Assembly (NCBI GenBank): GCA_020354155.1
Contig: CP070644.1
Location: 1,160,312-1,184,493 of the forward strand
DNA: 24,182 nucleotides
Origin: Nitrospiraceae bacterium
Lineage (GTDB): Bacteria; Nitrospirota; Thermodesulfovibrionia; UBA6902
Reading direction: 5' to 3'
The position numbers and the translations under genes are program-made. Positions 14,925-22,834 of this stretch are shown in pieces. The stretch's first letter is position 1; each line of letters opens with the position of its first letter. The notes beneath the pieces were generated by a model that worked only from the letters and a program-made list of their open reading frames with translations, had not been told where the DNA came from and did no database searches.

Positions 14925-15440
14925 ATGCTATTAGTATGCCCTTCATGCGGTCGTAACGATTTTGATCCTCAAAAGCTATGTCTATGTGGCTACAGTGCTG
15001 ATCATAATTTTATAACTGAAGCCTTCCTGGATGAAATAACAAAAGAAAGCAACAAAGAACCTGAGAATAAGGAGTCAATAAATATGGTACAACCAAAACA
15101 GGACCTGAACAATGAGGGAAATATCATTAAAGTTATTGATGCGTGGCAATTTACTTTTTCTAAAGAAGAGGATTGTATATCTATTGGCACACCGGCGCTT
15201 CAATCCTTTCGATTAAAGCTTACAATTGAAGATTTAGAGGAATTGCTGGAATTCATGTATCAGCAAAGCGGCAATGAAAAAACAATTAGAAATCTCAGTC
15301 TTTCCGCAGAGGACATGCCTGATTTTATTTATAAAATCAATGCCCTCATCGAGGAAAAGAAATCTAAAATTCCTATCGAATTTGCCAGCAATGAATTGCA
15401 GGAAATCGTAGACACGCTTAATGTCAAACTGAAAGCCTGA
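14925..15440 (+). CDS. Hypothetical protein with N-terminal zinc ribbon
   Basis: 171-residue protein I do not recognise. The first 21 residues hold C5-x2-C8 and C19-x-C21-G, a short zinc-ribbon-like knuckle. A polar, low-complexity linker (about 35-65, rich in Glu, Asn and Lys) follows. The C-terminal two-thirds is charged and helical-looking: EDLEELLEFMYQQSG at about 104-118, then INALIEEKKSKI near 141-152. A good ribosome-binding site (AAGGAG) precedes the ATG. It lies after the PilT-PilZ pair on the same strand with a gap of about 140 bases, so it may be in that unit. No membrane segment or signal peptide is seen, so a cytoplasmic role is likely. Function unknown. Confidence 0.7.
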   Translation: MLLVCPSCGRNDFDPQKLCLCGYSADHNFITEAFLDEITKESNKEPENKESINMVQPKQDLNNEGNIIKVIDAWQFTFSKEEDCISIGTPALQSFRLKLTIEDLEELLEFMYQQSGNEKTIRNLSLSAEDMPDFIYKINALIEEKKSKIPIEFASNELQEIVDTLNVKLKA

Positions 15441-15744
15441 GTCATCAGTTATGCAGCTGAATTCTCCGGAAGCGTTTTCAGGTATCAGCTGATTCAAAGA
15501 CCTCATAAGGCCCCTTCAACAAAGAGTGGTTGCAGAGATGTACGGATGAAATATCTTGAATGTTACAATCCCCCTTTTTACAAAGAGGGAATCCGCGCTT
15601 CCGATTTCAGCTAACCAGGTAACATCCTTAAAGTAAATCGAAAATAAAATCCAGCTTCTGCTCAATTTTATTTATTGACAGGCAGGATTCTTTTGTGTTA
15701 ATTACAATAAGCTATAGTATTCAGTCATTTTACCGTTACTATTG
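15441..15744. other. Intergenic region before the acidic repeat protein
   Basis: About 300 bases without a gene. It contains an imperfect hairpin around 15571-15590, CCCCTTTTT facing AAAGAGGG, of a kind often found as degraded dispersed repeats. Nothing else is distinctive. Confidence 0.4.
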
Positions 15745-16149
15745 ATGAAGACAAGGTTATTATATTTTATATGCCTTCTTTTCGTTGTGAGCGTATTCAT
15801 TCCCTACGCCCATGGTGAAGAAGAGATCTACGGTGAAGACCAGGTTATAGAGTCTGCTGACTATGATGAAGAGCAGTACGCAGAGGAGGAAGAACCTCTT
15901 GAATATCTTCCGGATGATCCCGGGGAATTTGACGAGGATACCGGTCAGGACGAGCTTCCTGAAGACCTCCCGGAGGAACCCCTGGAATATTATGACGAAC
16001 AGCATGGAACAGAGGATGAACCCCTTGAATATCTTCCGGATGATCCCGGGGAATTTGACGAGGATACCGGTCAGGACGAGCTTCCTGAAGACCTTCCGGA
16101 GGAACCCCTGGAATATAATGACGAACAGCCCCTTGAGGAGGAAAGATAG
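15745..16149 (+). CDS. Exported, highly acidic repeat protein
   Basis: 134-residue protein with a clear signal peptide (MKTRLLYFICLLFVVSVFIP, cleavage near AHG-EE). The mature part is almost entirely Asp, Glu, Pro, Leu, Tyr and Gly. It consists of two nearly identical 42-residue units beginning EPLEYLPDDPGEFDEDTG and ending ELPEDLPEEPLEY; the DNA repeat unit is 126 bases. It is probably unfolded and exported, with many carboxylates that could bind cations or a basic partner. I know no family for it. ATG chosen at 15745; a TTG directly before is in frame. No strong ribosome-binding site is visible. It converges with the HDOD gene. Confidence 0.65.
   Translation: MKTRLLYFICLLFVVSVFIPYAHGEEEIYGEDQVIESADYDEEQYAEEEEPLEYLPDDPGEFDEDTGQDELPEDLPEEPLEYYDEQHGTEDEPLEYLPDDPGEFDEDTGQDELPEDLPEEPLEYNDEQPLEEER
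15892..16131 (+). repeat. Tandem 126-base coding repeat
   Basis: Two in-frame units begin at 15892 and 16018. They are almost identical over about 110 bases and differ by a few, mostly silent, changes. The high DNA identity suggests a recent duplication that could expand or contract. Confidence 0.75.
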
Positions 16150-16174
16150 GCTTCTGTCCTATGTGCTGTAATCC

Positions 16175-17032
16175 TTATCCCCTGCCCTGCCTGGCGTTCT
16201 GAATGTTGTCCTGCTGCTCCTGAAAGACAGTACAGATTGTCTCTTCCATATAATTCATGTCCTTCCCTGACAGCCCAAGCATTTCAAAAGAGACGGGGTC
16301 CATAGGATAGTGCGGTTCCTTTTCAACAGAAGAGAATCTATGTCTGGTTGTAATATAATCAGCAATATGCACAAGTGCTATATATTTCTCATTTCTTTTC
16401 GCGAGAGACGGGGAGTGGTGAAATAAAGTAACATCTAAAATAGTAGCCGGTAATTTCCACTGATCTGCAAGCCAGAAACCTACCTCAGCATGGGTATGGT
16501 GAAGAATATCTTTTTCTGCTTCAAGCAGCGATCCTGCATGTGCAATTTTATCCAGTATATTTTTGAAACTCTCGGGAAAGTACTTGTTAATGACTAAGAG
16601 CCCCAGATCATGGAGTAACCCGTCCATCATAATATCTTCAGCAATACTCATTTTAAGACTCCGGGCCAGCGTTCGCGCAGAGAGGCCAACGAACATGGAA
16701 TGATTAAATAATCTCTTGTACCCTGAGGTCTTATTTTTGTCAGCAAAGAGCGTCAATACCGAGACCCCCACGGCAATGTCCCTGACGCTTTTCATGCCTA
16801 TTCTCATAATCGCATCATTGAGTTTCGACGTCCGGACCATACCGCCAAAAAATGCCGAATTGGCAATACTTAAGATCCTTGCACAGATTGCGGGATCCTG
16901 GGCCACTATATCCTTGAGCCTGTCAATGGACATCAGGGGATCACTGGCAATTTTCAGCACCTCCCGCGCAATGCCCGGCAGCGTAGGCAGGTTTTTAATC
17001 CTTTTTAGTTCAGATTGTATTGATTCTCCCAT
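16175..17032 (-). CDS. HDOD-domain signalling protein
   Basis: 285-residue protein built of one HDOD domain. The N-terminal pattern is LPTLPGIAREVLKIASDP followed by IVAQDPAICARILSIANSAFF (about 15-62). The domain retains H111, H141-D142 (HDLG), H178/H181 and H205-H206. HDOD proteins are generally non-catalytic relatives of HD-GYP phosphodiesterases, often found in chemotaxis and cyclic-di-GMP circuits and in regulation of flagellar genes. Whether this one retains metal binding is unclear. It has no fused receiver or output domain. The ATG has no clear ribosome-binding site, and no alternative start fits the conserved N terminus. It is divergent from archease and convergent with the acidic protein. 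Confidence 0.87.
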   Translation of the reverse strand: MGESIQSELKRIKNLPTLPGIAREVLKIASDPLMSIDRLKDIVAQDPAICARILSIANSAFFGGMVRTSKLNDAIMRIGMKSVRDIAVGVSVLTLFADKNKTSGYKRLFNHSMFVGLSARTLARSLKMSIAEDIMMDGLLHDLGLLVINKYFPESFKNILDKIAHAGSLLEAEKDILHHTHAEVGFWLADQWKLPATILDVTLFHHSPSLAKRNEKYIALVHIADYITTRHRFSSVEKEPHYPMDPVSFEMLGLSGKDMNYMEETICTVFQEQQDNIQNARQGRG

Positions 17033-17139
17033 AATAATATGTCGGAATTATTGTTCCCGGCCTTAATGGCAGCCCCTTTGCAGGCGGGTTTCCTGACTGG
17101 ATTGAACGTTAAAACCGTTATAATACTACTAATTGGTTC

Positions 17140-17556
17140 ATGATGAAAAAATACGAGCAGACAGATAGTTCCGGAGATGTTGGAATAAAGGCATGGGGAC
17201 AGAACCTGGAAGAACTGTTTCAAAATGCTGCTGAAGGCATGTTCAATCTCATCACAGATATTTCGGGAGTTCCTGCTTCTGAAACCAGGGGGGTCAATAT
17301 CACTGCAGAGAGCAAGGATGACCTCCTTGTGAACTGGCTCAATGAACTCATTTTTTTGTTTGATACCTACAGTTTTATTGGAAAGACCTTTTCCGTCAGC
17401 ATCCATGACGACAATCTGCAGGCTGAAATACAGGGCGGGTCCTTTGATCCTGTGAGGAACGAAAGCAGGCTCCTGATCAAGGCAGCCACCTATCATGATC
17501 TTGCTGTCAAAGAGACGAATGCCCACTGGCAGGCACAGATCACTTTTGATTTATAG
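17140..17556 (+). CDS. Archease, activator of the RtcB RNA ligase
   Basis: 138-residue archease-family protein. Archease speeds guanylylation and turnover of the RNA ligase RtcB, and rtcB lies 1 kb downstream on the same strand. The N terminus reads YEQTDSSGDVGIKAWG, where most archeases have D-H-T-A-D-V-G-I; the first and last Asp are kept, but the His-Thr-Ala are Ser-Ser-Gly. The middle shows LLVNWLNELIFLFD, and the end shows IKAATYHDLAV followed by WQAQITFDL, the classical C-terminal signature with the terminal Asp. The first of two adjacent ATG codons is used. A TATAAT at 17119-17124 may belong to its promoter. Length is normal. The link with RtcB is established for the family and supported here by proximity. 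Confidence 0.87.
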   Translation: MMKKYEQTDSSGDVGIKAWGQNLEELFQNAAEGMFNLITDISGVPASETRGVNITAESKDDLLVNWLNELIFLFDTYSFIGKTFSVSIHDDNLQAEIQGGSFDPVRNESRLLIKAATYHDLAVKETNAHWQAQITFDL

Positions 17557-17616
17557 TGTGATCATTGAAAATTGCAGAGACGGGAATAAAGGAACACAAA
17601 CACCCCTGCCTTCATC

Positions 17617-17635
17617 CTCCCCCGTCAAGGGGGAG
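17617..17635. terminator. Hairpin between convergent archease and mscL
   Basis: CTCCCCC and GGGGGAG form a perfect 7-base stem around a GTCAA loop. It is placed in the 102-base gap between two convergent stop codons, so it may end both transcripts. No T run follows. Similar C-rich/G-rich hairpins also occur as dispersed repeats in some genomes. Confidence 0.45.
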
Positions 17636-17658
17636 AAGACATTCATATCCTTGAGTCT

Positions 17659-18120
17659 CTATGAAGACTGAACCGCAAGCTCTGATGTACAATGAGGACA
17701 GCGAGTAGCCTTAATCGGAATCGTTGTGAAACAGTGAGAACACTCCTTGGTCGTCGGCTCAGCGGGAGGAGTCTCCTGCTCCCGCTTCAACTTGTTCATC
17801 CCCTTTATAACCATAAACAAGGCAAACGCTACAATGACAAAACTGACAATTGTATTTATAAAAGCCCCATAATTTATTGTTACCGCTCCAGCTTTTTGAG
17901 CGTCTGCAAGAGTGGAGAATGGTCCCGGAATCGCTCCTTCTTTAATGGTAATAAACAGGTTTGAGAAATCGACATTGCCCAGAACGAGACCAATCGGAGG
18001 CATTATCACATCGGCAACAAGAGATTTGACAATAGTGCCAAAGGCAGCACCAATAACGATTCCAACAGCCATGTCAACCACGTTCCCGCGCATTGCAAAT
18101 TCTTTAAATTCCTTTAACAT
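17659..18120 (-). CDS. mscL: Large-conductance mechanosensitive channel with C-terminal zinc ribbon
   Basis: 153-residue MscL, an inner-membrane safety valve opened by membrane tension during hypo-osmotic shock. The N-terminal helix and first segment read FAMRGNVVDMAVGIVIGAAF (8-27), and the pore region continues IVKSLVADVIMPPIGL. The second segment is INTIVSFVIVAFALFMVIKG (88-107). The protein is longer than E. coli MscL (136). The extra tail carries C127-x2-C130 and C141-x2-C144 (CSHC, CPHC), a zinc ribbon that replaces the usual C-terminal bundle in some MscL lineages. A strong AAGGAGGGA ribosome-binding site precedes the ATG. It lies on the opposite strand between archease and rtcB. Confidence 0.95.
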   Translation of the reverse strand: MLKEFKEFAMRGNVVDMAVGIVIGAAFGTIVKSLVADVIMPPIGLVLGNVDFSNLFITIKEGAIPGPFSTLADAQKAGAVTINYGAFINTIVSFVIVAFALFMVIKGMNKLKREQETPPAEPTTKECSHCFTTIPIKATRCPHCTSELAVQSS

Positions 18121-18519
18121 GGTTCCCTCCTTGCTTGGATTAACGTTTGTGTATATATATACTGTCTGGATAGATCAGTAATGTGACAACCTCGTCCGTT
18201 TGACTTCATGCCAGTCATATGCTTAAGGAAGAGCAGAAAGTCGTTCTCAAAAACACCTCAATTAATCTCAATAGTAAGCGATAATTGACTCTTTGTCCAC
18301 TAAAAAATAAACACAAATTTCACACAGTTCTGTAAGCTGAGAGGGCAGGGAACAGGCTTTTTTTCTCATCATTCCTGTAACCCCATTTCGGGAGGAGCAA
18401 AGCATGATTCACGAAGCCGATAGCATACAACAGAAACCAGGTCCCCTATCCTTTCCAAAGCAGCCATAATCTCATATAATTGATATATCAAATTCAAATC
18501 ATACTAAAGGTTATTCACA
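18121..18519. other. Divergent intergenic region between mscL and rtcB
   Basis: About 400 bases with no gene. It holds an alternating TA stretch (18150-18161) near the likely mscL promoter. There are weak hairpins, for example ACAGG with CCTGT around 18350-18380, but no pattern I can match to a known riboswitch. No -24/-12 promoter like that of E. coli rtcB was found. Confidence 0.4.
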
Positions 18520-19965
18520 ATGACAGTTGAAGGACTCAGGAGAATCGACAGTTCACGCCTTGAGGTACCGCAGGGCTTTAAACCCGGAATGCGGACGAAG
18601 GGGATTATTTATCTCGACGAGACCCTTGAAAAAGTACTTGATATAAAATCCGTCAACCAGGTAGCCAACGTGGCAACTCTGCCGGGCATTGTCGGCCCAT
18701 CACTGGCCATGCCGGATATTCACACCGGTTATGGATTCACGATAGGCGGGGTAGCTGCCTTTGATCTCAGAGAAGGGGTCGTCTCCCCAGGAGGAGTCGG
18801 GTACGACATAAACTGCGGCGTCCGGCTGTTGAAGACAGAACTAGAAAAGGCGGAGGTACTGCCAAGGCTCACAGAACTTATTGAGGGATTCTACCGTACC
18901 ATCCCCACAGGGGTTGGTTCAAAGAGCACCCTGAAATTGAATGCAAAAGAACACAGAAAGGTACTTGTAAAGGGTGCACAATGGGTGGTGGAGAAGGGTT
19001 TTGGTGAAGCCGAAGACCTTGACCATTCTGAATCACGGGGATGTATGGAAGGCGCTGACCCCGGACTTATCAGCAAAAAAGCCTATGAGCGGGGAAGTGC
19101 GCAGCTCGGCACACTTGGTTCAGGTAATCATTTCACAGAGGTTCAGTATGTTGATGAGGTCTATGATGAGCAGATTGCAAATGCACTCGGTCTCTTTCAA
19201 GGCCAGGTCACTGTCATGATCCATACAGGGTCCCGGGGCTTTGGTCACCAGGTCTGCACGGATTCCCTTGAGACGATGCAGCGGGCAGTAAGAAAATACA
19301 GTATCAAACTGCCTGACAGGGAACTTGCCTGCGCACCCTTTGACAGTCCTGAGGCACGTGACTATATGGCTGTCATGAAGGCCGCTGCAAATTTCGCATG
19401 GGCAAACAGACAGCTCATCATGCACTGGGTACGGGAATCCTTTATAAGGACCTTCAGCGCCGCGCCATCAGCACTTGGAATCAGTCTCATCTATGATGTG
19501 GCACACAATATCGCAAAAGTCGAGGAACATGTAGTAAAAGGGCAAAAGAGAAAGCTCATCGTCCACAGAAAAGGGGCTACACGGGCTTTTGCTCCGGGAC
19601 AACCGGAACTTCCTGATATATATAAAAACATTGGGCAACCAGTGATAATACCCGGTGATATGGGCAGGGCCTCTTTTGTCATGACGGGAACAGAGAGGGG
19701 GATGGAGGAGTCCTATGGTTCTACCTGTCACGGGGCCGGCAGACTTCTTTCAAGACACCAGTCAATCAAGATGGCAAGGGGGAGGGCAATATGGCGAGAA
19801 ATGGAGGATCAAGGTATAATAGTACGGGCCACGGGAAGACACACACTTGCAGAAGAAATGCCTGAAGCCTATAAAGATATATCCAATGTAGTTGATGTTG
19901 TCCACAATGCAGGCCTCTCAAAGCGAGTAGCGCGACTCAGACCGCTCGGAGTCATCAAAGGATAA
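18520..19965 (+). CDS. rtcB: RtcB, GTP-dependent RNA ligase
   Basis: 481-residue RtcB, which joins RNA 2',3'-cyclic phosphate or 3'-phosphate ends to 5'-OH ends using GTP and Mn2+. Its roles are tRNA splicing in archaea and eukaryotes and RNA repair in bacteria. The length equals the Pyrococcus enzyme. Metal ligands are visible as D96 and C99 (DINCG), H204 (GNHF), H235 (HTGSRG) and H329 (DVAHN). The guanylylated histidine is H404 in STCHGAGR. Nothing is missing. The ATG has only a weak AAGG site. Archease lies just upstream beyond mscL, and mqnA begins five bases after its stop, so rtcB and mqnA are probably co-transcribed. Confidence 0.96.
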   Translation: MTVEGLRRIDSSRLEVPQGFKPGMRTKGIIYLDETLEKVLDIKSVNQVANVATLPGIVGPSLAMPDIHTGYGFTIGGVAAFDLREGVVSPGGVGYDINCGVRLLKTELEKAEVLPRLTELIEGFYRTIPTGVGSKSTLKLNAKEHRKVLVKGAQWVVEKGFGEAEDLDHSESRGCMEGADPGLISKKAYERGSAQLGTLGSGNHFTEVQYVDEVYDEQIANALGLFQGQVTVMIHTGSRGFGHQVCTDSLETMQRAVRKYSIKLPDRELACAPFDSPEARDYMAVMKAAANFAWANRQLIMHWVRESFIRTFSAAPSALGISLIYDVAHNIAKVEEHVVKGQKRKLIVHRKGATRAFAPGQPELPDIYKNIGQPVIIPGDMGRASFVMTGTERGMEESYGSTCHGAGRLLSRHQSIKMARGRAIWREMEDQGIIVRATGRHTLAEEMPEAYKDISNVVDVVHNAGLSKRVARLRPLGVIKG

Positions 19966-19969
19966 GATT

Positions 19970-20788
19970 GTGAATAACGGGAAATTAAAAATAGGAAAGA
20001 TCCCCTATGCAAACCTTTTTCCCATTTTTCATCACCTTGAAAAAAACGGGAACAGGACAAAGTACCGTTTTATCAAAGGCGTTCCCTCAAAACTCAACAG
20101 AATGCTGAGAACAGGAGAACTGGACATCAGCCCGTCCTCCTCCATCGAATATCTGAAACACAAAGACCAGTACCGCATTCTGCCCTATCTGTCTATAAGC
20201 TCATCCGGCCCCATTAAAAGCATCCTGCTTTTTTCAAATTATCCCATTGAGAAGCTTGACGGAAAAACCATTGCCGTTTCATCTGATTCCGAGACGTCAA
20301 CGGCACTGCTCAAGATAATTCTCCAGGAGTTTCTTTCTCTTGCCTGCACCTACGAAACAACGGACCAGAGCAGCATAAAGGACTCTCTTTCCAGCTACGC
20401 TGCAGTCCTGCATATAGGGGATACTGCCATGAGAGAAGCAAAAAAATCCAGCAACGGCAATGCAAAGTTTCTGCCCTCACTGCATGTCTATGACCTTGGT
20501 GAATTGTGGCACAGGCACACGGGCCTTCCTTTTGTATTTGCCCTCTGGGTAATAAGGAAAGAGTCGATAACAGAAAAGAACAATCTCGTTCAGGAACTGT
20601 CCGAAGAACTGATGACTGCAAAAAATCTTGCCCTTCACAGCTATGACGCTCTGGCGACAAAAGCCCCCAGGAACAAATGGATAAGCGAAGAGGATCTGGT
20701 CAGATACTGGAAAATAATCTCCTACGACTTTACCGCGAAACACATGGAAGGCCTCAGGCTCTTTGAAAAATATTTAACCAGGATCTAG
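19970..20788 (+). CDS. mqnA: MqnA, chorismate dehydratase (futalosine menaquinone pathway)
   Basis: 272-residue MqnA, which dehydrates chorismate to 3-[(1-carboxyvinyl)oxy]benzoate, the first step of the futalosine route to menaquinone. The fold is that of periplasmic-binding-like proteins. Characteristic parts are KIGKIPYANLFPIFHHLE (6-23), the stretch ending GELDISPSSSIEYL, ILPYLSISSSGPIKSILLFS, and LDGKTIAVSSDSETSTALL. The start is GTG at 19970, served by an AAAGGA at the end of rtcB. The gene suggests a menaquinone-based respiratory chain. Convergent with the outer-membrane protein gene, with only six bases between stops. Confidence 0.92.
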   Translation: MNNGKLKIGKIPYANLFPIFHHLEKNGNRTKYRFIKGVPSKLNRMLRTGELDISPSSSIEYLKHKDQYRILPYLSISSSGPIKSILLFSNYPIEKLDGKTIAVSSDSETSTALLKIILQEFLSLACTYETTDQSSIKDSLSSYAAVLHIGDTAMREAKKSSNGNAKFLPSLHVYDLGELWHRHTGLPFVFALWVIRKESITEKNNLVQELSEELMTAKNLALHSYDALATKAPRNKWISEEDLVRYWKIISYDFTAKHMEGLRLFEKYLTRI

Positions 20789-20794
20789 CCTGTT

Positions 20795-21601
20795 TTAAAA
20801 AGCAAAGGTAGCATTCAGCACGCCGACAAGAATCTCTGTTTCGCTTTCCGGGAAGAGAACATTCCCTGACGTAGCCGAATTCAATTCCAGGGTAGTAAAA
20901 CTTCCCCCTGCATACACATTGACTTTGTCGGTTACCGAATGAACAATGCCGAGTCCCAGGTCAAGGCAGGAACCAGTCGTATCTATTTCTACATTGGGAA
21001 AGTTGCTGTTCTCCACAGCCGCGGCAGGGTAATAGGAGTATGCACCTCTTCCATCAAGGGCCCAACCGTCTACTATCTCAATGCCCAGGCTGACACCCCC
21101 GCCTACCCTCCAGAGGTAGAAATCCTCAGTTACTAATGCTGGCGGGAGCGGCGTGCCATTCTGAACAAAATTATCTCTTCTGAAATGGAGTGCATCAAAT
21201 CCGCCTGATGCGTATACTCTGTAAGAAACCGTATCAATGCTGTTTTTATATCCAAAACGCAAATCATAAAACTGACCGTAAATTCTTAAAAGATTGGTCT
21301 GGTTCGGGATAAAGTTCTTGCTCCAGGTTTCCTTGTCTTCAAGTCCTATTGCCCAGTCTGTGGTAATCCCGGCGAAGAGGTTTTCATTCCGGGGCAATGT
21401 ATATTCTCCCGAAACTCCAAAAAGAATGACATTCTGCTCAGAAACAGCAGTGTTACTCCTTGCAGCAGGATTGTCTGTATGCTCCTCATACTGGAGCGTG
21501 CCATATCCAATGTGGGCACCAAAACCAAAGTTATCGGCATATGCATACCCTGAGACAATCATCAACGACACTGAAACTATTGCAACACCTAATCTCTTCA
21601 T
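20795..21601 (-). CDS. Outer-membrane beta-barrel protein
   Basis: 268-residue exported protein. The signal peptide MKRLGVAIVSVSLMIVSGYAYA is cleaved near residue 22. The rest has alternating polar and aromatic strands (FGFGAHIGYGTLQYE, LLRIYGQFYDLRFGY, YLWRVGGGVSLGIEI, KVNVYAGGSFTTLEL) and ends with a C-terminal Phe (VLNATFAF), the recognition signal for outer-membrane insertion. Size suggests an 8-12-stranded barrel of the OmpW/OmpA-barrel type; the exact family is not recognised. Its ribosome-binding site (GGGGG) overlaps the stop codon region of the alanine dehydrogenase gene ten bases upstream, so translation is probably coupled. Confidence 0.8.
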   Translation of the reverse strand: MKRLGVAIVSVSLMIVSGYAYADNFGFGAHIGYGTLQYEEHTDNPAARSNTAVSEQNVILFGVSGEYTLPRNENLFAGITTDWAIGLEDKETWSKNFIPNQTNLLRIYGQFYDLRFGYKNSIDTVSYRVYASGGFDALHFRRDNFVQNGTPLPPALVTEDFYLWRVGGGVSLGIEIVDGWALDGRGAYSYYPAAAVENSNFPNVEIDTTGSCLDLGLGIVHSVTDKVNVYAGGSFTTLELNSATSGNVLFPESETEILVGVLNATFAF

Positions 21602-21611
21602 AATTATTCAG

Positions 21612-22688
21612 TTACCCCCTAAAAGACATTTGTACGGCCTCGTGTGTTATTTCCCCCCTGTAAGTATTTAATGCGCTTCTGAAGGGTTCACTATGTACAC
21701 TTTCCTCTATGCCATGATTAGCGAGCAGTTTAACATATTCAATTGTTTTATTTGTCAGAGCCAGTGTTGATGTTCGCGGATATGCGCCGGGCATATTGGC
21801 AACGGTGTAATGGATCACGCCGTACACTGTGTAGACAGGATCATGATGTGTCGTCGGTTTAGTGGTCCCAATACATCCTCCCTGATCGACAGATACATCC
21901 ACAATCACAGAGCCTTTCTTCATTCTGGAAACAAGATCCTTTGATACAAGTTTCGGTGCCTTAGCCCCCGCGACCAGAACAGCGCCGATCAGGATGTCCG
22001 TCTTCACCGCTTCGGCTGCAATGTTCTCTGCAGTTGAGAGAACGGTTCTGACCCTGCCCTTGTACAATGTGTCTATCTCCCTCAGTTTTGCTTCTCCCCT
22101 GTTTATGACCGTCACGTCTGCGCCCATTCCAAAGGCAACCTGCAGGGCGCCCTTCCCGACCACGCCGGCCCCAAGGATGAGCACCTTCGCCGGTTTCACC
22201 CCTTCTGCTCCGGATACAAGCAGCCCTGCCCCGCCGTGTATCTTCTGGAGATAATAGGCGCCCATCAGAGGCGCCATCTTGCCGGCAACTTCACTCATCG
22301 GTGCAAGAAGGGGAAGCCTTCCCTCTATTTCAAGGGTTTCGTAGGCAAAGCCGGTTATCTCCTTATCCAGGAGCATTCGTGTCAGTTCAGGAACAGAGGC
22401 AAGATGAAGGTACGTAAAAAGAGCCTGCCCTGTACGGAAGGAATCGTATTCTTCAGGCAGGGGTTCTTTTACTTTTACAATTAATTCAGATTCATGAAAC
22501 AGTCTGTCTCTGTCTGCAACCAGGGCACCTGCCTTCAGATAGTCCCCGTCAGTGAATCCGCTGCCTGTTCCGGCAGACTTCTCCACAATGAGTTGATGTC
22601 CGTCCTTTAGAATCTCAGCAGCACCTGCAGGAGTTACTGCCACCCTGTACTCATGGTTCTTGATTTCCCTTGGAACCCCGATAATCAT
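21612..22688 (-). CDS. ald: Alanine dehydrogenase
   Basis: 358-residue NAD-dependent enzyme interconverting L-alanine and pyruvate plus ammonium. It begins MIIGVPREIKNHEYRVAVTP, with substrate-binding R15. K74 lies in KVKEPLPEE and H95 in FTYLHLA. The dinucleotide fold is VLILGAGVVGKGALQVAFGMGADVTVINR (169-197), and VDVSVDQGG contains D268. These match the family's catalytic residues. I place the start at 22688, at the conserved MIIGVPREIK; the frame runs 33 codons further upstream to an ATG at 22787, but that extension has no similarity. The ribosome-binding site is weak. It could serve nitrogen balance or fermentation. Followed ten bases later by the outer-membrane protein gene in the same unit. 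Confidence 0.94.
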   Translation of the reverse strand: MIIGVPREIKNHEYRVAVTPAGAAEILKDGHQLIVEKSAGTGSGFTDGDYLKAGALVADRDRLFHESELIVKVKEPLPEEYDSFRTGQALFTYLHLASVPELTRMLLDKEITGFAYETLEIEGRLPLLAPMSEVAGKMAPLMGAYYLQKIHGGAGLLVSGAEGVKPAKVLILGAGVVGKGALQVAFGMGADVTVINRGEAKLREIDTLYKGRVRTVLSTAENIAAEAVKTDILIGAVLVAGAKAPKLVSKDLVSRMKKGSVIVDVSVDQGGCIGTTKPTTHHDPVYTVYGVIHYTVANMPGAYPRTSTLALTNKTIEYVKLLANHGIEESVHSEPFRSALNTYRGEITHEAVQMSFRG

Positions 22689-22834
22689 TAGCAGATATAT
22701 TACCACACCCTTCCTGCAGATGATGATCGGGACTGAGCGAACTGTTCCAGAGATAGGGAATCTTAACGGGTAGTACGCAGAATCCAAATTATTCTAGAGG
22801 AGTTCCCGACGGCTATAAAACTAGTGAGCCTTTC

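Noticed and set aside
15571..15590. CRISPR-like or insertion-element end near the C-rich hairpin
   Set aside because: It is a single imperfect hairpin with no spaced repeats and no transposase nearby.
18300..18519. Riboswitch in the mscL-rtcB gap (GGAGCAAAGC and GGGGTTACAGG on opposite strands looked suggestive)
   Set aside because: The pieces are not in the order or strand of GEMM or ydaO elements, and no consistent set of helices was found.
22689..22787. 33-codon N-terminal extension of alanine dehydrogenase
   Set aside because: The family begins at MIIGVPREIK; the extension is rich in unlikely residues and lacks a ribosome-binding site.
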